From IMG/VR virus record IMGVR_UViG_3300009505_000087, positions 1-20,790 of that record: DNA of 20,790 bases; one strand, written 5' to 3'. A program made the position numbers and the translations under genes. Positions within the stretch are counted from its first letter, which is position 1. Every line of letters begins with the position of its first letter. Under the pieces are notes generated by a model, which made no database searches, was not told the origin of the DNA, and worked only from the letters and a program-made list of their open reading frames with translations. Source of the DNA: a virus. Positions 5,943-14,403 of this stretch are shown piece by piece.

Positions 5943-7178
5943 TTATACCTTAAACCAGAGGTCGCCATCCACCCCGCCAGATGGGTCTGATGCGGCGATC
6001 GTGATGCGACTGTTGTTAACCTTGCTGTCCAGCGACGTTTGAAGTCCTGTGACGTTTGCGATGGTGTGAGAGTGTGAGGTTGCTGCCTTACCATTTAAAG
6101 CAGACTGCAGGCCTGTGACGTCCGAGATCGTGTGGGCGTGAGCGACAAGTGCGTAGGTTGCACTAGCCGCGCTCGTTGTTAGTTTGCTGTTTAGCTCTGC
6201 CGTTAGGCCCACGACGTTTGCGATGCTATGGGTATGTCCTGTAGCGGACTTCCCATCCAAAGTAGCTTGAAGGCTAGTGATGTCTGTGATGTTATGTCCA
6301 TGCACAGCGAGAGCATAGTCCGCTGGATCGAACGAAGCAGCCAAAGCAGCTTCATGAGCAGAAAGAGCAGCAGCCGCAGCAGAAGCCAAAGCAGCGGCTT
6401 CATGGTCACCTGTAAGGCCCTCTAAGCGGGTCGCCTCGGCAATCAGCGCAGCACCGTCGGTACGAAGATCACCGATGTCTGTCTGGATCGTTTGACTTGC
6501 AGTCAAGGCAGCCTCAGCACCTGTTCGGGCAACCTGAGCGGCGTCCTTATGGGTTGCTGTTATATCAGCAAGCGTCAGGGACAAATCCCGTGCAGCCTCA
6601 GAGGCAGCCTGAGCAGTCTCGGAGTTGGTCTTTGCAGTTTGAGCGTCAGCTTTATACGAGAGTGTTACGTCACGGGCCGCTTCGGTGGCTGCTTTAAGGG
6701 CTGCCGTTTCGTTCTTGAGTGCTGTGGATTGGACAACGAACAGTGGACCTGTGGTCTCGACCCATTCTTTAGTCACAGCGTCTGTTGGTTCGACAGGCAA
6801 ACCGACGTTCGCAATGCGACGATTACCAGCGGAGAATGCACCTGTCTGGTCAATTAGAAGTGAACCGGATGCAGCAGAGAGAGCTTCTTCTGCGATGTGG
6901 ATTGCCTGCAGTGCCGATATGTTCAAGTCCTTCGCCACCAGAATAGAACCGTCACTGAATTGGACGATGCGGTCGGAAGCGGTGGTGCGCTTAACGACGA
7001 CGACATCACCTGCGTTAGGGGTCGCGTCGAGGGTCACCTGATAGGTTCCTGACAATGTACGACCAACTTCCACACCATTCACCAGAACTTTAACGTAGTC
7101 CTTGTTGATGTATTCAAATTCGAAGGTGTAGATCGTCGTGGAACCATCACTGACATATGTCTTAATTGTTTGTGCCAT
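5943..7178 (-). CDS. Tail fibre protein (T7 gp17-like N-terminus)
   Basis: A 411-residue trimeric fibre subunit (T7 gp17 is 553). Residues 1 to ~130 (MAQTIKTYVSDGSTTIYTFE, VKVLVNGVEVG, VVVKRTTASDRIVQF) match the gp17 N-terminal domain that attaches the fibre to the tail. Residues ~145-285 are Ala/Glu/Thr-rich heptad-like coiled coil. Four 18-residue units of the form HxHxIxxVxGLxxxLxxK lie at 293-310, 315-332, 347-364 and 369-386; such HxH repeats bind metal ions along the fibre axis in T4 gp37. The end is GGVDGDLWFKV. ATG 7178 is chosen because GGAGG lies 5 bases before it; ATG 7190 has no such site. A promoter-like element and a hairpin precede it. Confidence 0.92.
   Translation of the reverse strand: MAQTIKTYVSDGSTTIYTFEFEYINKDYVKVLVNGVEVGRTLSGTYQVTLDATPNAGDVVVVKRTTASDRIVQFSDGSILVAKDLNISALQAIHIAEEALSAASGSLLIDQTGAFSAGNRRIANVGLPVEPTDAVTKEWVETTGPLFVVQSTALKNETAALKAATEAARDVTLSYKADAQTAKTNSETAQAASEAARDLSLTLADITATHKDAAQVARTGAEAALTASQTIQTDIGDLRTDGAALIAEATRLEGLTGDHEAAALASAAAAALSAHEAALAASFDPADYALAVHGHNITDITSLQATLDGKSATGHTHSIANVVGLTAELNSKLTTSAASATYALVAHAHTISDVTGLQSALNGKAATSHSHTIANVTGLQTSLDSKVNNSRITIAASDPSGGVDGDLWFKV
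6021..6302 (-). repeat. Four HxH fibre repeats
   Basis: Four 18-codon units encode HGHNITDITSLQATLDGK-type sequences, in two closely spaced pairs with a 14-residue spacer between the pairs. The HxH pairs are the expected metal-coordinating positions in trimeric fibres. Confidence 0.8.
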
Positions 7179-7195
7179 AATGGCCTCCATTGTTG

Positions 7196-7219
7196 GCCGC
7201 CCCCGTGAGGGAGCAGCCG
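7196..7219 (-). other. Stem-loop in the tail fibre leader
   Basis: On the minus strand GGCTGCTCCC pairs with GGGGGCGGCC around a TCAC loop: a 10-bp stem with two G-T pairs. It sits between the promoter-like 19-mer and the fibre ribosome binding site and is not followed by a T-run. It may therefore be a 5' stabilising or processing structure. Confidence 0.55.
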
Positions 7220-7220
7220 T

Positions 7221-7239
7221 TTAGGTCTAGTATGTGGGT
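7221..7239 (-). promoter_or_regulatory. Putative phage promoter before the tail fibre gene (phi17 position)
   Basis: Minus-strand ACCCACATACTAGACCTAA matches 18643-18661 at 18 of 19 positions. The only two copies I found sit before the fibre and capsid genes, the same places as T7 class III promoters phi17 and phi10. The ACTA core recalls the CACTA of T7-type promoters. It overlaps the stop codon of the gp16-like gene by one base, and the fibre start lies ~42 bases downstream. The polymerase gene is outside the window. Confidence 0.65.
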
Positions 7240-10200
7240 TATTGAGAGTATTCAGGGAGGGTGCCGCTGACTGCGGAGATCACGTTCCGAATACCAAACA
7301 TGTTCTGCAGCATGAGAACTTTGGCTGCCGCTTGGGCATCCTTCTCGGAGAACTGGTAATCACCCCGCATGGATGCAGCGATACCGCCTGTCGCCCGGAA
7401 GGCACCATCAACAAGGTCACCTGTAGGGTTGCTCAAGAGGGCATTCATGGGTCCACCGCCACCTCGCAAACCGGAGGACCGGAAGTCGAAGATAGGGTCA
7501 AGACCAACGGCCTCGCGTCCTGTGTCGAAGGCGAGAGGAATGACAGACGAGAATGCTGCACGTTGGAAGGCAGCCTCAGCGATTGCCTGAGGGTTCAAGC
7601 GCTGTTCGAGGAACTTATCTCTGTCGTCACGGCCAATCGAGTTGACCTGCTGCTGGGCTGTGTAGAACAACCCACCAAAGAACATCGACGTAGAGAATGC
7701 CGCAAAGGTTTCCCAATCGCGGTTGTGAAGGCCAGCGAGGGTTTGCTTCACATAGGCAGCCATCATGAATGAGCGGAACTGGCTGACAGTCTTGCCAAGC
7801 TCGTAGCCCATAAAGTCGGGCATGTTGCCGATGTCGTTCTCTTGAATGGACTTCTTAGCCCACCTGTCCACGCCGTTGATGAATGCGTTCTTGGCGTCAA
7901 GATCATCCCACTTGTCGATGTTGATGCGGTTGACCTTCTTACCAAGCATCCCTGTGCTTTCATCGACATGCTTGCGCAGTTGTTCCTGAATGCGTGGGTG
8001 CATTTCTTCGGTGATACCCATGCCGCGCATCCGGTTGGCGTTGATGCCTCGGCGGCCTGTGGCGTCGTCCATGAACCGTTGCACCAGAACCCGCGAGTTC
8101 ATGCGCTGTAGGACCATGTTGACGTGACCCATACCTGAGCCAACCACGGTGACCTTCTTGGCGCGTTGAAGGAAGTGGTCTGTCTTCTGCATACCAGTGG
8201 AAGCCTCAATGGCCCCACTCTCGTCAAACATCGCGGACATGTTCATGCGTTCTAGATCAGTACCGAACCCCCAGATCGCCTCTGCCTCGTTGAGGAAGTC
8301 GTCTGAGAGCTTGCCCGTCTTGGCGTTAGCGAAGATTTTCTTTAGGGCGGGCATGTTCTGCATGAGGACACGCAGTCCACCGTTGCCGATGATGCTACCA
8401 ATCTCAGCCAACTGAGCCACACCAAGCTGACCACCAATGCGCGAGAAGTTGTAGTCACGAAGCATGCGTTGGGCTGTGCGGAAGTTAGAAGCACCTTCGA
8501 TTGGGATGCCGTGAACCAGCTTGTACGAGTTATCTAGCGTCCGCATCTCTGCTGCCATCTTCTTCGCAGTTATGCCCTTCTCGCCTGCCTCTTTGGCGAT
8601 GTACGCTTTGACGGTCTCGAAGCTTGGAGCATGAACTGGCAGGTTACCCTCAGCGTCCCTTACGCGGAACTCTTTCAGGAACTCTTCCATGTGCCCCGTA
8701 GCGGTTACCGAACGGACGTATTGGCCCAGTAGTTGTTCAGCATCATTCTCAAGGAAGTCCTCAATCTTGACCTCACGGCTTGTGCCATTCTTGCTATACA
8801 ACTTGCTGCTGTAGGTCTCGTCGAGATCAAGACGCCACTTGGCTGATGCAATGCGACCGCGTTCCCCTGTGTCTGCGTCGAAGCGGACCTTATCGGAGAT
8901 GCGAGAGATGTCGTCTGGCGCAAGACCAGCATCGTCCAACATCATCTTCAAGGTGTCGATGTCTTGACCCGCCAGTGCCCGGTTGAGGTTGAACTCTCCG
9001 TAGCGACGTGAGCGGATACTCTTGACATATGCAGCACCCATCTTGAGGGCATCTTCATAGTCGATCTCGTCCACTGCGTTAGCCCGACCGGGGTTGGCAT
9101 TGCGCCACTTGCGGTTGGACTTCTGGATGGACTCTGCCACCAGCTTGTTGATGTTTCCTTCACCAAACTCTGAGACCAGATCGTCGAGACGGTCGATGCG
9201 GTGACGACGAACCATATAGTTGTTGTTGGCCTTCACTTCATCGAAGCCACGAACGCCCATCTCTTGGCCGAACTTGAGCAGATCAGCGAACTCTGTCTTC
9301 ATCTGCGCGGCGGCAGCATTGACGTGTTTGTTCGCTACGGCGTCGATCTCGCGGCGCACCGCTTGGGATACCTGACGGTTGAACTCCGCACGTTCGTTAG
9401 CGCCGTGCTGCCAGAACAAGCTCTTGTTTTGGTCCTTGAGCCAGCCACTGTAGGCAGTGTTATAGGTGCGATAGAAGCGCCCCAAACGGACACGCTCTTC
9501 ACGCGCCACGGCTTCCGAAACTGAGAAGCGGTTGGTGGAACGATCAGCGTTACCGACACCGTCTTCAACAAGACCAGCACCGACACGACGCATGATGTCA
9601 CTTTCAGAACTCTTGAGAATTGCTGATCGGTCGATACGTGCGCTTGCCATAGCGGCTGTTGGTGCGCCTGCGCTGTCCAAGGCAACCTGTTCGGCTGCCG
9701 ATAGCTCGACATCTTGGGGAACCCTTGCGGCACCCATCGAACCATCTGCGGTTCCACCAGCGAACTGACGTGCGATGTTATTCGCTTCGCCATCGAGGAA
9801 GTCCCGTTGAAGGGCCTGAGCGATTGCCTTGTCTTCTGGTGTCTTCCCTTTCAGGGCACCAATGGAACTACCAAGGACGAAACCTGCGGCAGCCGAGATA
9901 GCCACGTCGTCCCAACCCATCGTCTGGTCTTGAGTGGCGAGGTAACCGTCGATGCCAGCGTTGACTGCACCAGCAGCCACACCAGCCCGGAGAGCGCGAC
10001 CCATGCGGCTAACTTTAGCGCCGTAGATCACAGGTGCTGCGAGGCCTTCGGTAGCGGCAGATGCGAGGATTGCCGCTGGGTCGAGGATAGCGGCACCCAA
10101 ACGTAGACCTGTTCCACCCCAGCCTAAGCCAGCGAGATCTTGGTCGATCTGTTGTTCACCTTTCAGTTGGGCCGAGAGTGCCCGGAGGTGCGCCTCAGAG

Positions 10201-11099
10201 GTCGCTGCGTGTAGTCCACCTTGGTAGGCTTCATCAAGATCGGTAGTGACTTCCTTCCAGAGGTCTTCGGAAAGACGGAAGTTGCTGTCCGGTGTGAACT
10301 CTTCGCGTCCCATTTGACGGGCGACGTTCAGTCCAATCCATTCTTCGTTGGCTGCCATCTTGGTGCCGTCCCACCATGAAGGTGTTAAGGCTGCAGCTTC
10401 CTCAGCTTGTTGCCGTTCCTGTCCAATCGAGTTGAACGCTGCGATAGGTGTGGTGGCGACTGCCTCTTGGGCTTGGGGAGAAAACCCTTCCATAGGTTTC
10501 AGATCGCTAAGAGCGAGTTCGAACTCCGAAGGTGCGCTTGAAGGTGCGCCCCCACCACCGCCGCCACCACTGCGAACGAAGTCGTAAGAGGTACCGTTGC
10601 GGGATGCGTTAAGGGCTTCGATCACATTGCCCGGCTGGACTGTGGATGCGTTGAGACCGTCACCATCGTAATAGCTTCGACCTGCGTTGTTCCCTGAAAT
10701 GACAGGCAAACCTGCCCATTCCTTCGCAAGGTTGTTGCCGAATTGCTCGTCGGTGATGTCACCAGCAACCCAATCGTTATACCCACGACCAGCCATGAGG
10801 TGCAGGCCCATACGGTCTTGAAGTTCTGTATCGAAAAGCTCGTCACCTGAGAGGCCCAGATCATCCACGACACCGTTGAGGGTCTTTCTGATGATCTGGT
10901 AACCACCAACTGCAGAGGATGCAGAGCCAGCATTAACGCTCCGGCGCTGCCATTCCTGCACCTCCCGTACCGTCATTTGAGTGACAGGCTTAGGAGGCGC
11001 AAGCTTGGAGCCGTCGTAGAAGTCTTCGTAGCCCTTTGAGGTTTCCGCACTGCGGATTAGACCCAGAAGTGCATCGGGAGTTGTTGTCACGTTACTCAT
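7239..11099 (-). CDS. Internal virion protein / DNA ejection protein with N-terminal muramidase domain (T7 gp16-like)
   Basis: A 1286-residue ejection protein (T7 gp16 is 1318) from ATG 11099, with AGGA 7 bases upstream. It is expected to leave the virion early, open the cell wall and help form the DNA channel. Residues ~10-130 resemble lambda-type lysozyme (GH104): LIRSAE places Glu at 19, the same number as lambda R, and SSAVGGYQII (61-70) parallels lambda's GAGRYQLL. Then come FDTELQDRMGLHLM and LAKEWAGLP. A seven-glycine linker (178-184) separates this domain from the body. A region near 325-415 is Ala/Gly-rich and hydrophobic, with helical segments that could contact membrane. The rest is a long helical body, as in T7-like ejection proteins. 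The lysozyme-like region is clear, but the exact family assignment needs a profile search. Confidence 0.93.
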   Translation of the reverse strand: MSNVTTTPDALLGLIRSAETSKGYEDFYDGSKLAPPKPVTQMTVREVQEWQRRSVNAGSASSAVGGYQIIRKTLNGVVDDLGLSGDELFDTELQDRMGLHLMAGRGYNDWVAGDITDEQFGNNLAKEWAGLPVISGNNAGRSYYDGDGLNASTVQPGNVIEALNASRNGTSYDFVRSGGGGGGGAPSSAPSEFELALSDLKPMEGFSPQAQEAVATTPIAAFNSIGQERQQAEEAAALTPSWWDGTKMAANEEWIGLNVARQMGREEFTPDSNFRLSEDLWKEVTTDLDEAYQGGLHAATSEAHLRALSAQLKGEQQIDQDLAGLGWGGTGLRLGAAILDPAAILASAATEGLAAPVIYGAKVSRMGRALRAGVAAGAVNAGIDGYLATQDQTMGWDDVAISAAAGFVLGSSIGALKGKTPEDKAIAQALQRDFLDGEANNIARQFAGGTADGSMGAARVPQDVELSAAEQVALDSAGAPTAAMASARIDRSAILKSSESDIMRRVGAGLVEDGVGNADRSTNRFSVSEAVAREERVRLGRFYRTYNTAYSGWLKDQNKSLFWQHGANERAEFNRQVSQAVRREIDAVANKHVNAAAAQMKTEFADLLKFGQEMGVRGFDEVKANNNYMVRRHRIDRLDDLVSEFGEGNINKLVAESIQKSNRKWRNANPGRANAVDEIDYEDALKMGAAYVKSIRSRRYGEFNLNRALAGQDIDTLKMMLDDAGLAPDDISRISDKVRFDADTGERGRIASAKWRLDLDETYSSKLYSKNGTSREVKIEDFLENDAEQLLGQYVRSVTATGHMEEFLKEFRVRDAEGNLPVHAPSFETVKAYIAKEAGEKGITAKKMAAEMRTLDNSYKLVHGIPIEGASNFRTAQRMLRDYNFSRIGGQLGVAQLAEIGSIIGNGGLRVLMQNMPALKKIFANAKTGKLSDDFLNEAEAIWGFGTDLERMNMSAMFDESGAIEASTGMQKTDHFLQRAKKVTVVGSGMGHVNMVLQRMNSRVLVQRFMDDATGRRGINANRMRGMGITEEMHPRIQEQLRKHVDESTGMLGKKVNRINIDKWDDLDAKNAFINGVDRWAKKSIQENDIGNMPDFMGYELGKTVSQFRSFMMAAYVKQTLAGLHNRDWETFAAFSTSMFFGGLFYTAQQQVNSIGRDDRDKFLEQRLNPQAIAEAAFQRAAFSSVIPLAFDTGREAVGLDPIFDFRSSGLRGGGGPMNALLSNPTGDLVDGAFRATGGIAASMRGDYQFSEKDAQAAAKVLMLQNMFGIRNVISAVSGTLPEYSQ

Positions 11100-11122
11100 G
11101 TGAGTGTCCTAGATTTAATGAA

Positions 11123-11148
11123 GGGGGTGGTGCCCCCTAAGGGACACC
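11123..11148 (-). other. Competing hairpins between gp15-like and gp16-like genes
   Basis: On the minus strand GGTGTCCC pairs with GGGGCACC (11129-11148, loop TTAG, one G-T pair). Alternatively the same G-run pairs with CCCCC downstream (11123-11127 with 11133-11137, 5-base loop). The two folds exclude each other. They precede the gp16-like ribosome binding site. Confidence 0.5.
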
Positions 11149-11149
11149 T

Positions 11150-13348
11150 TTAGTTGTCGTCGGACGAGGACCAAGGCCACTGGAACGAGCGAGGATTGCT
11201 ACGGGCCGCCGAGTTGTTAGCCTCGAAGTCTTCCTGACGTTCGTCTTGGTCTATGGTGAACTCGATGTTGCTGTCGATTGCTGCTTGGGCTGCCTCTAGT
11301 GCAAGCTGTGCAGCTACCTCTTGGGCAGCTTCATAGGTGCGCGTGATCTCTGACGTGTGGACGATGTTGTCCGCGCCCATGATCTGGACGGGCATAGCCA
11401 CGTTGCCCTTGTAAGCGATAGCCCAGTTGTTCGAACCATCGTGCGCTGGGATTAGCGTCAGATCGTCAACGTCCTCGCCATGCATCTGAGCGAACTCTTG
11501 AAGGACAACCACGGAGGCATCCTCGAACATAGGCGGAAGGTGGACGTTACGGGTGTTGACTGAGACGCCGTTGATGGTCGTGTGACTTGCATCATAATCG
11601 GCAATCGCATTGGCAACCGCTTGCTTCTTGGGAACACCACGCGCAATGAAGAACTTAGCCAGAGCTTCTGTCTGACCAAGGGCTGCGCCACCGTTGGATA
11701 TATCGTCACCGAACATTCCCGGCTCTATGCTGTTAGCCAGAGCTTCGAACTCAGCACGACCAAAGCTGTTCGCTGATGCAGTTCCAGCCGCAGTCGCAGG
11801 CTTAGAGGCCCGCATGAGAGCGTCCTCAGGTGAATAGCCATTCTCTTCCAAGAGCATCGCAGTGGACCAGACGTTCTCAGCATCGGTGTTGTTGATGTGC
11901 CGTGAACGAAGCTGAGGAGTTTCCGCTAAAGCCTTGTAGGTAGCATAAGCACCAAGGGCTGTTTCTGGTATACCTGTCGTGCCATCCTCAGATGTTGCAG
12001 CAGCTTCAGTCAGCGTTAGGTAACCATCAGACATGAGGTTCTCCCAAACGGGATAGGTCACGTCCACACCATAGCTCGAAAGCTGTTCAGCCATGACACT
12101 GGGCGGCGTCTCACGACGTGCCAACTCGTTCATGCTGCCTACGACCGCATCCTCAATCAGAGTCTGCCGAGTGATCGTCTGGGTCTTGCCTGCAGCATCC
12201 ACATAAGTGAAGTCCTGAATGGCATACCCCTGCCCTGCCACGATAGCCTGCAGCGCCGAAGTCTTAATGGCGTCGATCTGCTGTGTGTTCTGGGCAGTGA
12301 CTGTGGCCGCAACATGGGCGTCTGAGTTGGCCTTGACGAGGCGTTCGTACTCACCAATGCTGATCTGCTCTTGGTCCCGCATAGAGGCTGCAAGGTCCAT
12401 GTCGAGTGTACCCGCAGCGGCGGTCTGTTGGAGACCCACGATAGTTGCCGTGTTCTCTTCCCGTGCTGTTGCACCTGCATTAGCCCGTGCCTGTTCGAGA
12501 TACATGGCTGCCTCTTCGGCATACTGTTGGCGGCCCATATAAGAACCAACAACGGTACCATCCGGTCCAACGATCTCGGTGTTGAGCAGTTGGTCCAGTT
12601 CATCAACCTTGCCTTCTGCAGCGAGGCGTGAGGCAATGCCAAAGATGTTTGCATCCATCTCTGCGAAGGTCATGCCAAAGGCTTCGCGGTGTTCCCCTTT
12701 AAGGGCACCAATAGCGGCATTTAGATCGCCACCTTCGGCAACCGTTTGGTTCACAGTTTCATAAGCCATTGTGCCGAAGTTCTGGGAAACCCTGTCACGG
12801 GTCCATGTAGACTTCCACTCAGCGTGTTGGTCTTGAAGCTGGCCGAGGGTGCCCTGCATGGATGATCGGTAGCCCGACATGATGAACTCAGAGCCACCAA
12901 ACTTGTCGAGGTCTTCCCCTGCAAAGTTCGCAATGAACTCGTCGAGGTTGCCGTTATGTTTGTCGAACTCGTTGTTGTAGCTGTCCACCAACTCACGCCG
13001 ACGACGCTGTGCGAAGACGGTACCGAACTGCTTTTCAAAGGCTGCCTGATACCAAGGACTTTCGGTGTCCCTGATGGTGCCATCTTTGACAGCCGCTTGG
13101 GCAGCCTCAAAGGTCATGCCTTGAATTTCGTCGTAGGCGCGGTTCTCTTCTTTCTCTTGGTAAACCTGATGGAACTCTTCGGCATAGCCTTGGAGCTTAG
13201 GTGCAATGGAAAGAAGTGATTGAGCCAGTGCCCCGGCGCGTGATTGCTTTGGCGTGTAGACCGGAGCAGCATCCCTTGTTGGGCGGGCGACTGTACGTAC
13301 AAGTTCAGGTTGGCCGAGGTCAGTGTTTACTTGAGGGCGCTGTGCCAT
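11150..13348 (-). CDS. Internal virion protein (T7 gp15-like ejection protein)
   Basis: A 732-residue protein (T7 gp15 is 747) in the gp15 position between the gp14- and gp16-like genes. It is an inner-core protein, ejected with DNA to form the periplasmic part of the channel. ATG 13348 has AAAGGA 8-9 bases upstream. The sequence is mainly helical and rich in Ala, Gln and Glu (for example QKEENRAYDEIQGMTFEAAQ), with no membrane segment or catalytic motif. It begins MAQRPQVNTDLGQPELVRTV and ends in a Ser/Asp-rich WPWSSSDDN tail. Assignment is by synteny, size and composition. Confidence 0.85.
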   Translation of the reverse strand: MAQRPQVNTDLGQPELVRTVARPTRDAAPVYTPKQSRAGALAQSLLSIAPKLQGYAEEFHQVYQEKEENRAYDEIQGMTFEAAQAAVKDGTIRDTESPWYQAAFEKQFGTVFAQRRRRELVDSYNNEFDKHNGNLDEFIANFAGEDLDKFGGSEFIMSGYRSSMQGTLGQLQDQHAEWKSTWTRDRVSQNFGTMAYETVNQTVAEGGDLNAAIGALKGEHREAFGMTFAEMDANIFGIASRLAAEGKVDELDQLLNTEIVGPDGTVVGSYMGRQQYAEEAAMYLEQARANAGATAREENTATIVGLQQTAAAGTLDMDLAASMRDQEQISIGEYERLVKANSDAHVAATVTAQNTQQIDAIKTSALQAIVAGQGYAIQDFTYVDAAGKTQTITRQTLIEDAVVGSMNELARRETPPSVMAEQLSSYGVDVTYPVWENLMSDGYLTLTEAAATSEDGTTGIPETALGAYATYKALAETPQLRSRHINNTDAENVWSTAMLLEENGYSPEDALMRASKPATAAGTASANSFGRAEFEALANSIEPGMFGDDISNGGAALGQTEALAKFFIARGVPKKQAVANAIADYDASHTTINGVSVNTRNVHLPPMFEDASVVVLQEFAQMHGEDVDDLTLIPAHDGSNNWAIAYKGNVAMPVQIMGADNIVHTSEITRTYEAAQEVAAQLALEAAQAAIDSNIEFTIDQDERQEDFEANNSAARSNPRSFQWPWSSSDDN

Positions 13349-13360
13349 GTTTATGTTCCT

Positions 13361-13945
13361 TTACCGCCCTGTCTGGTTGCGAATTTTCCAAGTGTCTTTG
13401 TATGCGCCTACGACGCTTGTTCCTGCTTGGAGAGTTGCACCGAGGAGTGATGGGTGTTGGGGTTGTTGACGTGTGTTGACTGCGTTGACGTAGCCACGCT
13501 GGATGGAGCCACGTTCGCGCTGCATCTGTTGGCCTGTGTTCTCAAGGTTCTGGTTCACGCTGTCGCGGATGCCAGCCTCTTGTCCAAAGATGTCACCAAG
13601 AAGGGCATCGACGGAGAGACCAGAGACACCACCTGCTCCGGCTGCAACACTCGCTGAGGCTGCTGCTTTCTGGGCTGCGGTCTGGTTTTCGTTGATCTTC
13701 TGGGTGGCTGCAGCTTTCTCTTGTTGACCCATCGACGTCATAGCGTCTTGGTCTTCAATCATGTACTGCCGCGCACGGTTGTTGGCCTCTGCGTTAGAAG
13801 CCTCCAAGGTTTTCGCTTGGACCGATGCTTGGTTGTAAGCAACTGCGGTGGACGCAACACCCAGACCAGCAGAGATCGCTGTGCCGTAGGTGCTGATAGC
13901 AGTGAACGCCTTGGCCATGAGGGCCATTGTGACGGGTTCGCTCAT
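13361..13945 (-). CDS. Internal virion protein (T7 gp14-like ejection protein)
   Basis: A 194-residue protein (T7 gp14 is 196). ATG 13945 overlaps the TGA of the gp13-like gene (ATGA) and has AAGGA 8 bases upstream; the longer open frame before it is a shadow. The N-terminus is an Ala/Gly-rich hydrophobic helix (about 15-38, ISTYGTAISAGLGVASTAVA), consistent with insertion in the outer membrane. A Gln/Ala-rich helical section follows, and AGGVSGLSVDALLGDI (about 102-117) is a segment shared by gp14-like proteins. The end is TWKIRNQTGR, close to T7 gp14, which also ends in TGR. It is expected to be the first ejected core protein. Confidence 0.87.
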   Translation of the reverse strand: MSEPVTMALMAKAFTAISTYGTAISAGLGVASTAVAYNQASVQAKTLEASNAEANNRARQYMIEDQDAMTSMGQQEKAAATQKINENQTAAQKAAASASVAAGAGGVSGLSVDALLGDIFGQEAGIRDSVNQNLENTGQQMQRERGSIQRGYVNAVNTRQQPQHPSLLGATLQAGTSVVGAYKDTWKIRNQTGR

Positions 13946-14403
13946 TTCATTATCCTTAAAAATTCGATGTAGGTTTGGCCATCCATTTGGTGGTGCTGGA
14001 TGAACGTGAAGCCTATCTTCTTGAGCCATTTGATCTGCATGGTGTTGCGGGCATCTTTGAAGTTGGCCAAGACGGAGTAGCCTTCGCCGCACCATTGGAG
14101 CATCTCTTCGGTGAACCGTGTTTGGAACCGCCAACGGGGCATCGCTGCATTCGCTGTTAGGGTCCAAACAAGGCCAACCATAGGGTTCTCTGTAGGAGTG
14201 GAGCCGTAGACGCTGACAGGGCCTTGATCGGTATCCCATGTCATCATCTTCGCGCCCATGCCTTGAAGAGTTCCTTCGAGTTCCAGAGGGTCATACCCGC
14301 CAACCTCACGAAGGTCGTCGTCACGTAAATCAACCCAAACACGACTGAGGTCGCCTTGGGCATACGGCCTGAGGTTATCCCAGCCATGCTTGGAGTTTTT
14401 CAT
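13942..14403 (-). CDS. gp13-like protein with GNAT-like fold (putative acyltransferase-like virion/assembly protein)
   Basis: A 153-residue protein (T7 gp13 is 138) at the gene 13 position. ATG 14403 overlaps the tubular B stop (TAATG) and has AAGGA 7-8 bases upstream; the 13 extra codons upstream are not used. Segments such as MVGLVWTLTAN (a GNAT beta-4-like strand), FTEEMLQWCGEGYSVLANFK and IKWLKKIGFTFI fit the diverged acetyltransferase-like fold of gp13-family phage proteins. The acetyl-CoA loop is not convincing, so it may not be an active enzyme. In T7 this protein is needed for correct virion assembly. The 3' end overlaps the gp14-like gene. Confidence 0.8.
   Translation of the reverse strand: MKNSKHGWDNLRPYAQGDLSRVWVDLRDDDLREVGGYDPLELEGTLQGMGAKMMTWDTDQGPVSVYGSTPTENPMVGLVWTLTANAAMPRWRFQTRFTEEMLQWCGEGYSVLANFKDARNTMQIKWLKKIGFTFIQHHQMDGQTYIEFLRIMK

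Noticed and set aside
13946-14239. 98-residue N-terminal extension of the gp14-like protein
   Set aside because: It is out-of-frame sequence inside the gp13-like gene, rich in Arg, Pro and His; the ATG at 13945 has an RBS and an ATGA overlap.
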